Positions 35,655 to 43,210 of a stretch of 64,000 nt of DNA are shown here, in pieces. The stretch lies in assembly GCF_000208385.1 (NCBI RefSeq), contig NC_015436.1, positions 1,550,001 to 1,614,000 on the forward strand, read 5' to 3'. Below the pieces are notes generated by a model. The model saw nothing but the letters and a program-made list of their open reading frames with translations. It made no database searches and was not told where the DNA came from. Source of the stretch: Parasphaerochaeta coccoides DSM 17374. GTDB taxonomy: Bacteria > Spirochaetota > Spirochaetia > Sphaerochaetales > Sphaerochaetaceae. The translations under genes were made by a program, and so were the position numbers. Numbering within the stretch: position 1 is the first letter of the stretch; each line of letters opens with the position of its first letter.

Positions 35655-37015
35655 GAATTCTCCTTGGAATCATCAGGCGCACCGTTCCCTTTTTCTGTCT
35701 TTTCCCGTGATGGGGAAAACTGGCCGACAGGGGGAAGCATCACCTCAGCTACCGTCCCTCCCCCCTCACGCGGATAGAGGCGTATGCTACCACCTTCCGC
35801 CTCGACGAACTGACGGGAAATTGCCAGCCCTATTCCCGACCCATGTATCTTGGTTGTGAAGAAGGGATCGAACACGTCATGCGCGACCTTCTCCGGAATA
35901 CCATCGCCACGGTCCATCACACGGATACGTACATGCCCTTTCTTGTCACGGGAGAGGGAAACGGAAACTTCCGGGTCTCTTTCAGCAGTACTTTCCGTAG
36001 CGTTCTTCAACAAGTTCTCGAAAACGGACCGCGCTCTGTCAGGATCAAAAGTGACAAAATATCCCCCATCTTCTTCCGCTACGACCGTCATTGTCATTGG
36101 AAATAACCGTGCCAAGTCATTCATGAAACTTTCCATTTCAATCCTCTGGGGCGTACCGACAGGATTGCGAAGGAAATCACTGACCTTATCAGTCAGCTGA
36201 GTGAGACGCTGAACTTCATGATCTATGACGGAGATATCCTCCTGGTTCTCAGGAGGCAGCATTTTCTTCAGAAGCGCCACCTGTATGGTGATGGCACTGA
36301 GAGGATTCTTAATCTCATGGGTCAAAGTACGGGCGGCCTCGCCGAGACTGACCAAGCGTTCCTGTTTTTCCAAGGTAATCCGGTAGCGGCGGTTGCTCAG
36401 GTAGATGTTGAATACTATGAGGAAAAATATGGACACCCCGACAAATACGCAGGTTGACAGAATCCGGATACCAGCAACCGTCTCACGATGAGAAGACCCA
36501 TCAAAGCGGATGTAAAGGATATCAGGGAAATCCACCGGGACAGGCGCAAGTCCGCTATCCGTAAGGCGGAGGGAGCCAGTATCGAGCATGATGCTCAAGC
36601 GGGAAAAACGCAGATACTCTATCTGGCCGCTTTCGTTGTCGTAGAGAACCACACCGGCATGGGAGTCCTTTGTCTTCTGTCTCTGCGCATTGAACTCGCC
36701 GAGTGGCAGGATGTTGGGAATCCTTCCGATTCCCAAGGCAAGCCGACCTTGGGATGTATAGACCCCGACTCCGATGATGTTCTCCTGAACCATGGTCATC
36801 CGAGCTTTAGAGGGATTGTCCTGAAGCTCGATGAAGACTGAATTGAACGCTTTCTCAGCTTCGGACTGCATCCGGAGGTTCTCTTGAGTCAAAAGACTTG
36901 TGGAGAGACCGAGAACCAGCATGATGACAAGCGTGAAAGCGACGCCCAGTCCGGTGAAGACAAAGATGGACTCATTGCCTTCCACAAACTTCCATCTCCT
37001 CCGTTTCCTGTTCAT
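35651..37015 (-). CDS. Membrane sensor histidine kinase
   Basis: 454 residues. Two transmembrane segments (about 17-41 and 185-205) enclose a periplasmic sensor region of ~140 residues. The cytoplasmic part has the H-box LTHEIKNPLSAIT, N-box ENLLKNATEST, G1 DRGDGIPE and G2 GSGIGLAIS. It phosphorylates the regulator encoded next (ATGA overlap). It follows the MacAB-type exporter genes in the same direction after 134 bases, so an envelope or export signal is a reasonable but untested idea. The ligand is unknown. Confidence 0.93.
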   Translation of the reverse strand: MNRKRRRWKFVEGNESIFVFTGLGVAFTLVIMLVLGLSTSLLTQENLRMQSEAEKAFNSVFIELQDNPSKARMTMVQENIIGVGVYTSQGRLALGIGRIPNILPLGEFNAQRQKTKDSHAGVVLYDNESGQIEYLRFSRLSIMLDTGSLRLTDSGLAPVPVDFPDILYIRFDGSSHRETVAGIRILSTCVFVGVSIFFLIVFNIYLSNRRYRITLEKQERLVSLGEAARTLTHEIKNPLSAITIQVALLKKMLPPENQEDISVIDHEVQRLTQLTDKVSDFLRNPVGTPQRIEMESFMNDLARLFPMTMTVVAEEDGGYFVTFDPDRARSVFENLLKNATESTAERDPEVSVSLSRDKKGHVRIRVMDRGDGIPEKVAHDVFDPFFTTKIHGSGIGLAISRQFVEAEGGSIRLYPREGGGTVAEVMLPPVGQFSPSREKTEKGNGAPDDSKENS

Positions 37016-37062
37016 CTGCCTTCTTGCCTCCGTACACCATGGATACCCCAGTATACTATAAT

Positions 37063-37100
37063 GGGGCGTCGGGCGGAATAGTTGTTCCGCCTGACACCCC
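37063..37100. other. Long GC-rich hairpin between the exporter permease gene and the kinase gene
   Basis: Arms 37063-37078 and 37085-37100 pair over 16 positions with one mismatch and one G-T pair, around a TAGTTG loop. No T run follows on either strand. It lies 48 bases upstream of the kinase start. It could be a Rho-assisted terminator of the exporter operon, an RNA element in the kinase leader, or a protein-binding site. Confidence 0.6.
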
Positions 37101-37149
37101 GATGGTGATACACTGATGATCCGATATATACAGAAAAGCTGGTATCAAC

Positions 37150-38331
37150 CTATTCGTAGTTGAGAGATTCGATCGGGTCGAGCCGGGCAGCCTTCATGGC
37201 CGGATACCAACCAAAGAAAATTCCGATCACCATGGAAAATCCGACCGCCATGAGATAGGCCATCGGAGAGACGGCAAACTTCCATTGCAAGGCAGTCGTT
37301 ATCACATAGCTCAACACAGTAGCCAATATGCTGCCGAGAAGCCCACCAACTACTGTCAAGGTGATGGATTCCCAGAGGAACTGTCCCCTGATGACCCGTG
37401 GAGAAGCTCCCAGAGCCTTACGAACGCCAATCTCGCGCGTCCTTTCCGCGACCGACACCAACATGATGTTCATGATGCCAATGCCACCAACCAGCAACGA
37501 GATGGCTGCGACCGCCGCAAGGAAGGTCGTGAACGTACCGGTAATCTCATTAGCTATGTCAGCCAGCGAGGAGGGGGAAAAGATGGTATAGGCATCGTTT
37601 CCTACAAGATTATCAAGGTAAGATGTGATGTCTTTCGTAACGAGGCTGGTATCCGCATTTTCCGAGACATCCACCAAGTACGAACCTACATTGTTGGTTG
37701 CCTGGAAACGCTGCTGAAAGGTGTTGTACGGAATGTAGACATTAGTATTGTACGCTCCGGCAAAGCCAGCGTCCTTTTCCTTCATCACCCCTACGACCAA
37801 ATAACTCTTTGCCTGCCTGCGGAACAAGCTGACGTATTGACCTATGGCGTCTCCTGCCGGGAACAAATCTTCAGCAATATCAGCGCCAAGGACAATGACC
37901 TGCCGTCGGTTGATATTGTCCATCATGGAAAAGAACTCTCCCTCCTCCGCCTCATAGTTATTCACCTGGGCATAGGTCGAGGGAACGCCGGAAACCGCCG
38001 CCTGTTTACTTTGCTGACCATGGCGGATCAGCGCACTGCCGGAACTGATTCCCATGACAGAATCAATACCATCGATATTGCGCATCAAAGTAATGCCGAA
38101 ATCCTCAGTGAACTCTGTCGCGGCCTTGTCCTGCCTGTTGGGATAAATCGAAATAAGGTTGAGACCGCCGGAAGCAATGCTGTCGGTAATGCTTCTTTTT
38201 GCGCTGTCTCCCAGCGTCAGGATGGCAACGACAGCGGCTACGCCAATGACAATACCCAGCAAAGACAGGAGGGTCCTCATCTTGTTCTGCCACATGGAGG
38301 CCAAAGCAAGTTTTATATTCTCATATAACAT
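37150..38331 (-). CDS. ABC transporter permease, MacB/FtsX type
   Basis: 393 residues. One N-terminal transmembrane helix (MRTLLSLLGIVIGVAAVVAI), a large periplasmic domain of ~230 residues and three C-terminal helices including VGGIGIMNIMLVSVAERTREIG match the MacB/LolE layout. MacB-type proteins act as mechanotransmitters that push substrates from the periplasm into a TolC channel. Here the ATPase is a separate protein encoded just upstream, overlapping by 11 bases. It ends the exporter gene set. Confidence 0.93.
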   Translation of the reverse strand: MLYENIKLALASMWQNKMRTLLSLLGIVIGVAAVVAILTLGDSAKRSITDSIASGGLNLISIYPNRQDKAATEFTEDFGITLMRNIDGIDSVMGISSGSALIRHGQQSKQAAVSGVPSTYAQVNNYEAEEGEFFSMMDNINRRQVIVLGADIAEDLFPAGDAIGQYVSLFRRQAKSYLVVGVMKEKDAGFAGAYNTNVYIPYNTFQQRFQATNNVGSYLVDVSENADTSLVTKDITSYLDNLVGNDAYTIFSPSSLADIANEITGTFTTFLAAVAAISLLVGGIGIMNIMLVSVAERTREIGVRKALGASPRVIRGQFLWESITLTVVGGLLGSILATVLSYVITTALQWKFAVSPMAYLMAVGFSMVIGIFFGWYPAMKAARLDPIESLNYE

Positions 38332-39007
38332 TCATATCCTCCAGTTTCCCGTCGCGAATGTGTATCTGACGACGACATCTCATGCCTAGCCCCTTGTCAT
38401 GGGTAACAAACACCACGGTATTGCCTTCATCATTCAGCTTTTCGAACAAAGCCATGATTTGGTTGCCCGTCGAAGTGTCCAAGGCTCCTGTCGGTTCATC
38501 GGCAAGAAGAATTGTCGGGTTATTCACCAAAGCTCGCGCAATGGCAACCCTTTGCTTCTGTCCACCGCTCAACTCATTGGGACGATGGTTCACTCGATCA
38601 GCGAGACCGACACGGTCAAGGGTGTCCAGCGCCCTTTCCCGACGTTCCACCACCGATACCCCGGCATAGAGAAGCGGCGTCATGACATTCTCCAGCGCAC
38701 TCAACTTGCCCAGCAGGTTGAACTGCTGGAATATGAAACCGACCTTCTTATTACGGAGGAACGCCAGTTCCCCTTCGTTCATGCCGGACGTGTTATCTCC
38801 ATCGACATAGATATGCCCGCTGGTAGGGGTGTCCAGACATCCGATAAGGTTCATCATCGTGGATTTCCCCGATCCGGAAGGTCCCATGATAGCAGTGAAC
38901 TCCCCCTTCTCGATATCCACGGACACACCGTCCAGAGCCTTGACCAGGAAATCCCCGACCATGTAGTACTTACGTACATCCCTGAGTTTTATGACTGTTC
39001 TACTCAT
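38321..39007 (-). CDS. ABC transporter ATPase, MacB/LolD type
   Basis: 228 residues. Walker A GPSGSGKSTMMN (about 39-50), Q-loop FIFQQFNLL, signature LSGGQKQRVAIARAL, Walker B ILLADEPTGALD and the switch His in FVTHDKGL are all present. The GALD after Walker B is typical of the LolD/MacB/FtsE group. It should energise the permease encoded next. Confidence 0.95.
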   Translation of the reverse strand: MSRTVIKLRDVRKYYMVGDFLVKALDGVSVDIEKGEFTAIMGPSGSGKSTMMNLIGCLDTPTSGHIYVDGDNTSGMNEGELAFLRNKKVGFIFQQFNLLGKLSALENVMTPLLYAGVSVVERRERALDTLDRVGLADRVNHRPNELSGGQKQRVAIARALVNNPTILLADEPTGALDTSTGNQIMALFEKLNDEGNTVVFVTHDKGLGMRCRRQIHIRDGKLEDMNVI

Positions 39008-39031
39008 GATTATTTCCTTGCTCTGCTACAA

Positions 39032-40174
39032 TCAGAACCGCATTGGGGCACCACCGCCACCACCGCCACCACCGTCACCTCCGACACCGAATGATCCGAA
39101 CAGAGAGTTATTGCTTGTATTCTTAAGGAGAATCGTATCTCCCGGCATCAAGTCCCCATTAAGAAGCTGGCTCACACCTTCTCCCAGATACTTGATGGTG
39201 ACAGGAACTGTTTCATACGTACCGTTAGGCAACTTCTTTTGCACAGTTGAGTTCCCGCGAGTCGTCGTGATGGCAGCCTGGGGAATGAGTACCAATTCGG
39301 TATCTCCTTCCACCTCGATCGTTCCCTCAAAGGTAAAACCAGGTACCAGACTGGCAGGAGGATCATAGATGGTGAGTTCGACATCAACCACTCCGATGCC
39401 TTGGCTAGAATACCGGCCAAGCATGGGGATGTAGGAGACTTCCGCTTCAATAACCTGTCCGGGAAGGGAATCAAAGGTCAGATACGCCTTTTGACCAATG
39501 AAGACATACTGCATGTCAATTTCATCTACTTCGACGGAAGCCTTCAGCCGGCTCCGGTCAATGATGGTCATGGCAGAAGCACCAGCCTCGAAATAGTTGC
39601 CCACTTCTATATCCACGGAAGCGACAACACCATCAAAGTTCGCATAGGCACGGGTATAATCAAGATTGTTCTCAGCTGTAATCTTCTGGAGCTTGAGTAG
39701 TTCCACATCCCTCACGCTGCCCTGGAGTTCCGCTTTCTCGATGTTGACGTTGATGTTTGCCAGCGCATATTGCTGGGTCGTATCATCCAACGCGGCAAGG
39801 AGATCCCCCTCCTTCACCGCGTCGCCTTCCTCTACGGCAATCGTTGTCACGGTTCCTGTAGCACGCATGTTTACCTTCTGGGTATCATACGGCTCTACAT
39901 ATCCTGACAGGTCGATGGTCGTAGTAATCACGCTGGAATAGACCTGACCATCCCTTGGCGCTGTGGCGGCAACCTGCTGTTCCATTTTCTTCTTTGCCTG
40001 GGACTGGGAATAAAATAGATATGAGGCTATTGCAAGGATGATGACCAACCAGATGATGATCTTCTTGCGTCTGCGTTCCGCGTTCTTTTTCTTGATACGG
40101 ACACGGATATCAGCCTCATGCTGATCCATTTCCTTCTCGGTTTCCATATTCTTCACACTCGTATCTTTCGCCAT
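39032..40174 (-). CDS. Periplasmic adaptor (MacA/HlyD family) with glycine-rich tail
   Basis: 380 residues from ATG 40174, with GAGGGAG upstream. An N-terminal cytoplasmic stretch and one transmembrane helix (IIIWLVIILAIASYLFY) are followed by lipoyl/hairpin and beta-barrel regions (GTVTTIAVEEGDAVKEGDLLAALDD; RSRLKASVEVDE). It links the inner-membrane ABC permease to the TolC-type channel encoded upstream. The last ~15 residues are GGDGGGGGGGGAPMRF, a Gly run encoded by a GGT/GGC-type triplet stretch (39043-39080) that could vary by slippage. Confidence 0.92.
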   Translation of the reverse strand: MAKDTSVKNMETEKEMDQHEADIRVRIKKKNAERRRKKIIIWLVIILAIASYLFYSQSQAKKKMEQQVAATAPRDGQVYSSVITTTIDLSGYVEPYDTQKVNMRATGTVTTIAVEEGDAVKEGDLLAALDDTTQQYALANINVNIEKAELQGSVRDVELLKLQKITAENNLDYTRAYANFDGVVASVDIEVGNYFEAGASAMTIIDRSRLKASVEVDEIDMQYVFIGQKAYLTFDSLPGQVIEAEVSYIPMLGRYSSQGIGVVDVELTIYDPPASLVPGFTFEGTIEVEGDTELVLIPQAAITTTRGNSTVQKKLPNGTYETVPVTIKYLGEGVSQLLNGDLMPGDTILLKNTSNNSLFGSFGVGGDGGGGGGGGAPMRF

Positions 40175-40200
40175 TTTTTTATGCTCCCTCTTGTGGTGGC

Positions 40201-41658
40201 TTATATCAGCATCGTCTTAATCTGGTTTTCAAGAACCAGTCCGTTCAATAAGGAAATTGCCTGATCATACTCATCCTGACGGACAAGAATCTCGGCATCA
40301 GCGACAGCATCCTGCGTTCCCAGTCCGACAGCAAGGAGATTCCTGCTGTAATCCAGGCTTTTCAGGTTATAGTCACTCTGTATCTGAATCTGGGCATCTT
40401 TATCCTTCCATGAAGCTATGGAGTTTTGTAGATTCCCTGCCGTGATGGTATATGATGTGATGGCATCGTTATAATCAAGTTGGGCAATCAGGACTTTATT
40501 TTCAAGTTGCTTGAGGGTAATCTGGTCGCTTTCAGCAGTAACCTGGTTCCTCCATGTTCCGCCTATAGTCACCGTCGGCGTAGCAGAAGTACCTGTCCCC
40601 AGGTTGCTGACGCCCGCCTGTCCGTACACGGAGAAATTGTTTTGGGTCAAAGTAGCGCCAGCAAAAACCTGTCCCCCCGCATATGTCGTCTGCTCGTTGT
40701 CTTTCTTGCTGACGCGGACGCCGCCAGTGCCGTTCAGGACAAGTTTGCTTGTCTCGGTCTTTGTTTTCTCCAGCTCATAATCCTCCTGCGCTATCTGCCA
40801 AGCGACTTGCTTGAGCAAAACTGAAGTATTTCCGCCAGTCAGGGGAGTAAAGTCAAGCTTTGGCAGGGGGATGTTCTTAACGTTGTCATATACCAGACCG
40901 GTTGCCACGCGGTACTGCTCCTTTGCCAGTTCAAGTCTGCTCAAGGTAGCGGTACGCGTATTCTTGAGAGTGAGCAACGTCAGTTCCTGCCCTTTGTAGG
41001 AAACTGAATCCTTGGTCATCGCTCCAAGCTTGAGGGCGTTCTCAATTGCCTGCTCCGTGCTTTCAATCTGGCGTTCAATGGAGATCAAGCTTTTTTGGGC
41101 TTCCAGAATTGCAATCAGCTTGGTGTATACATCGGACTCGAAAGCAAGCTCATTGCTGATAAACGAACTGTCCTTGAGCAGGGTACTCTGCAAGATGAGG
41201 AAATCCGACTTGTCATCATCAGTCTTGCCGAAATTAAAGGTATGTGAAGCCGTCAGCGTAGGGGTCATGGAGTATGTATTCGCTGTCGTCCCACCGGCTT
41301 CCTGACGTTCTATCCTGGCTCCGGAGTCTCCTAAGGAGAATCTCAGCGTGGTGTCTCCTTCGTTAGGCAGAATGACAGAGACATCCGGGGTGGCGGAAAT
41401 AGTATAGAGCGTATCAGTTACTGGTCCATCCTGACGTCCTGTCCACGTCAATCCTCCACCGGCCTGAATCTGAAACTGCTTGCCCAAATCACTTTTTGTA
41501 ATGGATAGCGCGGAATTGTCCCGTTGTAGGATATAAGACTGCATGAGGGGACTATTTTTCTTTGATGTATCCACAATCTCGGACAGATCAAGGGCTGGCA
41601 GGGAAACTGATACACATAAAGCTACCAGTACCATGACCAATTCTTTCTTTCTCATCAT
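40201..41658 (-). CDS. TolC-family outer membrane efflux protein
   Basis: 485 residues from ATG 41658, placed six bases after AAAGGA; the next ATG (41655) is possible and the longer frame to 41748 has no support. A signal peptide (MVLVALCVSVSLPALA-like) is followed by long amphipathic helices with repeated Asn/Leu/Gln/Lys and the characteristic Ala/Leu-rich helical pairs (SRLELAKEQYRVATGLV). It ends QIKTMLI. It heads the operon TolC, MacA, ATPase, permease, so this is a complete tripartite export system. Confidence 0.88.
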   Translation of the reverse strand: MMRKKELVMVLVALCVSVSLPALDLSEIVDTSKKNSPLMQSYILQRDNSALSITKSDLGKQFQIQAGGGLTWTGRQDGPVTDTLYTISATPDVSVILPNEGDTTLRFSLGDSGARIERQEAGGTTANTYSMTPTLTASHTFNFGKTDDDKSDFLILQSTLLKDSSFISNELAFESDVYTKLIAILEAQKSLISIERQIESTEQAIENALKLGAMTKDSVSYKGQELTLLTLKNTRTATLSRLELAKEQYRVATGLVYDNVKNIPLPKLDFTPLTGGNTSVLLKQVAWQIAQEDYELEKTKTETSKLVLNGTGGVRVSKKDNEQTTYAGGQVFAGATLTQNNFSVYGQAGVSNLGTGTSATPTVTIGGTWRNQVTAESDQITLKQLENKVLIAQLDYNDAITSYTITAGNLQNSIASWKDKDAQIQIQSDYNLKSLDYSRNLLAVGLGTQDAVADAEILVRQDEYDQAISLLNGLVLENQIKTMLI

Positions 41659-41896
41659 AATTTTTCCTTTCATCTCAGTATCCGACGTACACAGGAAACA
41701 AAAACACACCTGCCCGTTTCCCGCTGTGAGATGGTTCTCCGGATACATTTTCTATCATGCTGAATCATTATCTGAACGGCAACAACTCAGAAAACAAGTT
41801 CACACAATTAACATACGTTTCCGGCATATGCAGAAACTGCCCTTATACATATTTTTCTATTCTCTCATATCATGGCAAGGCACGAGTATTCGTCTT

Positions 41897-41974
41897 ATGG
41901 TAATACTTTTCAACCCCCTATGAAATCCCTGAATTTCGGGATTATATAGGGGTTTTCGTGTTATGCATTACCAT
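41897..41974. repeat. Nested inverted-repeat element (MITE-like or orphan terminator) in a 560-base gap
   Basis: Bases 41659-42218 contain no credible gene. In the middle, ATGGTAAT (41897-41904) is inverted at 41967-41974. Inside it CCCCTAT (41915-41921) pairs with ATAGGGG (41946-41952) and AATCCC (41924-41929) with GGGATT (41938-41943), followed by TTTTCGTG. The flanking and inner arms form one imperfect inverted repeat of 30-37 bases per side. No gene lies upstream on the plus strand for it to terminate. Confidence 0.65.
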
Positions 41975-42218
41975 ACTCTTTTGCCATCCCAGTTGGCTTC
42001 CCCTACTTCCGCACAAACTTATCCCGCTTATCCTGCCGCACGTCTGTTTTCAACTGTTGTTGCTCGGCAAGCGGGCTGGTGTCTTTTTCGTACTCTATTG
42101 GTTCAGAGAATTGTGCACGCTACCGAACATCATCACGACATCGCACGACATCGTACAAAAGATACTCCCTTGCAAAAAAGGCTGTTGTAGCGTAATCTCA
42201 ATTCTTTGATAGGAAAAA

Positions 42219-43148
42219 ATGTATAAGAAACCGATTACTGACATTGAACTGCTCGAACATCTGGATGCCTTGCCCGGAGATGGGCGTGAAGTATTCCTCC
42301 TTGAGCGCGGGAACCTCAGGGTCACCGCCGTCCAAGGTACGCACATGATCAACCAAATGCGTGCCAATCACGGTCTGGGCATCCTTGAATCCATGGTTCT
42401 TGGGCAGGCGTATATCGCCTCCGGCCTCCTGAGCGCTACAGTAAAGGGCAATGACCGCGTCCTGCTCACCGTAGAATGCGGAGGACCCATCGGAGGCATC
42501 TATACCGAAGCATGGGCGAACGGAAATGTCCGGGGCTACCTGAAGAATGTCCCGATACATGTGGAGAAGCCTCTTGAGGACAATGACCTTACCTTCCTCT
42601 ACGGCCCAGGGTTCATCACCATAACCAAGATGATCGAGGGATCTTCGCAACCCTTCTCCGGACAGGTAATGATGCAATATGGTGATTTGGCAAAAGACTT
42701 GGCCGTCTACTACCAGATGAGCGAACAGACTCCTTCCCTCTTTGTCCTGTCCATCAAGTTTGATTCCCATGGACGCATCTTCGGCGCCGGCGGCTTTTTC
42801 CTCCAGGTGATGCCCGGTTGCCCCGATTCCATTCCAGAAAAACTTGACAGCCATATATCCGGCCTTTCCTCCCTGGGCAGGCATCTTGCCCAAGGAGGCA
42901 CAATCCGGCAGTATGTGGAACAGGAGTTTGCGCCGTTCCATCCAGAACATCTTGATACATTGCCGGTCGCATTCTCCTGCCCCTGTTCGCGCGAGAACTT
43001 CAACGGATATCTGTCGAGTCTGCCTGAACAGGAAAAGCAGTCCATCATGCAGGACGGACCGTTCCCGCTGCATTTGGACTGTCTCAATTGCAGTACCGCC
43101 TATGATTTTACCAAGGAAGAACTGGAAAGTATTTTCCACGTTTCCTGA
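42219..43148 (+). CDS. hslO: Redox-regulated chaperone Hsp33
   Basis: 309 residues from ATG 42219 with AGGA six bases upstream. The C-terminal zinc site is CPC (in FSCPCSREN) and, about 30 residues on, CLNC (in LDCLNCSTAYD), the CXC-X27-32-CXXC redox switch. Under oxidative stress plus heat these Cys form disulfides, release zinc and activate holdase activity. The N-terminal domain shows GHHRLM-like features and VECGGPIGGIYTEAWANGNVRGY. rlmKL follows 62 bases later. Confidence 0.96.
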   Translation: MYKKPITDIELLEHLDALPGDGREVFLLERGNLRVTAVQGTHMINQMRANHGLGILESMVLGQAYIASGLLSATVKGNDRVLLTVECGGPIGGIYTEAWANGNVRGYLKNVPIHVEKPLEDNDLTFLYGPGFITITKMIEGSSQPFSGQVMMQYGDLAKDLAVYYQMSEQTPSLFVLSIKFDSHGRIFGAGGFFLQVMPGCPDSIPEKLDSHISGLSSLGRHLAQGGTIRQYVEQEFAPFHPEHLDTLPVAFSCPCSRENFNGYLSSLPEQEKQSIMQDGPFPLHLDCLNCSTAYDFTKEELESIFHVS

Positions 43149-43210
43149 ACTCAGGAACACGGCACGCTGCGGACAAGCCGGAAAGGACCGGCAGGGAGTA
43201 AGAAGACCTC

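Noticed and set aside
37285-38328. 347-codon plus-strand frame opposite the MacB-type permease
   Set aside because: Antisense of a recognisable permease; no independent features.
41958-42209. 83-codon plus-strand frame just upstream of hslO
   Set aside because: Leu/Cys/His-rich with no ribosome site; it starts inside the hairpin element.
42198-43160. Long open frame on the minus strand opposite hslO (320 codons)
   Set aside because: It is the antisense of a clearly recognisable Hsp33 with an intact zinc motif. The antisense translation has no domain features.
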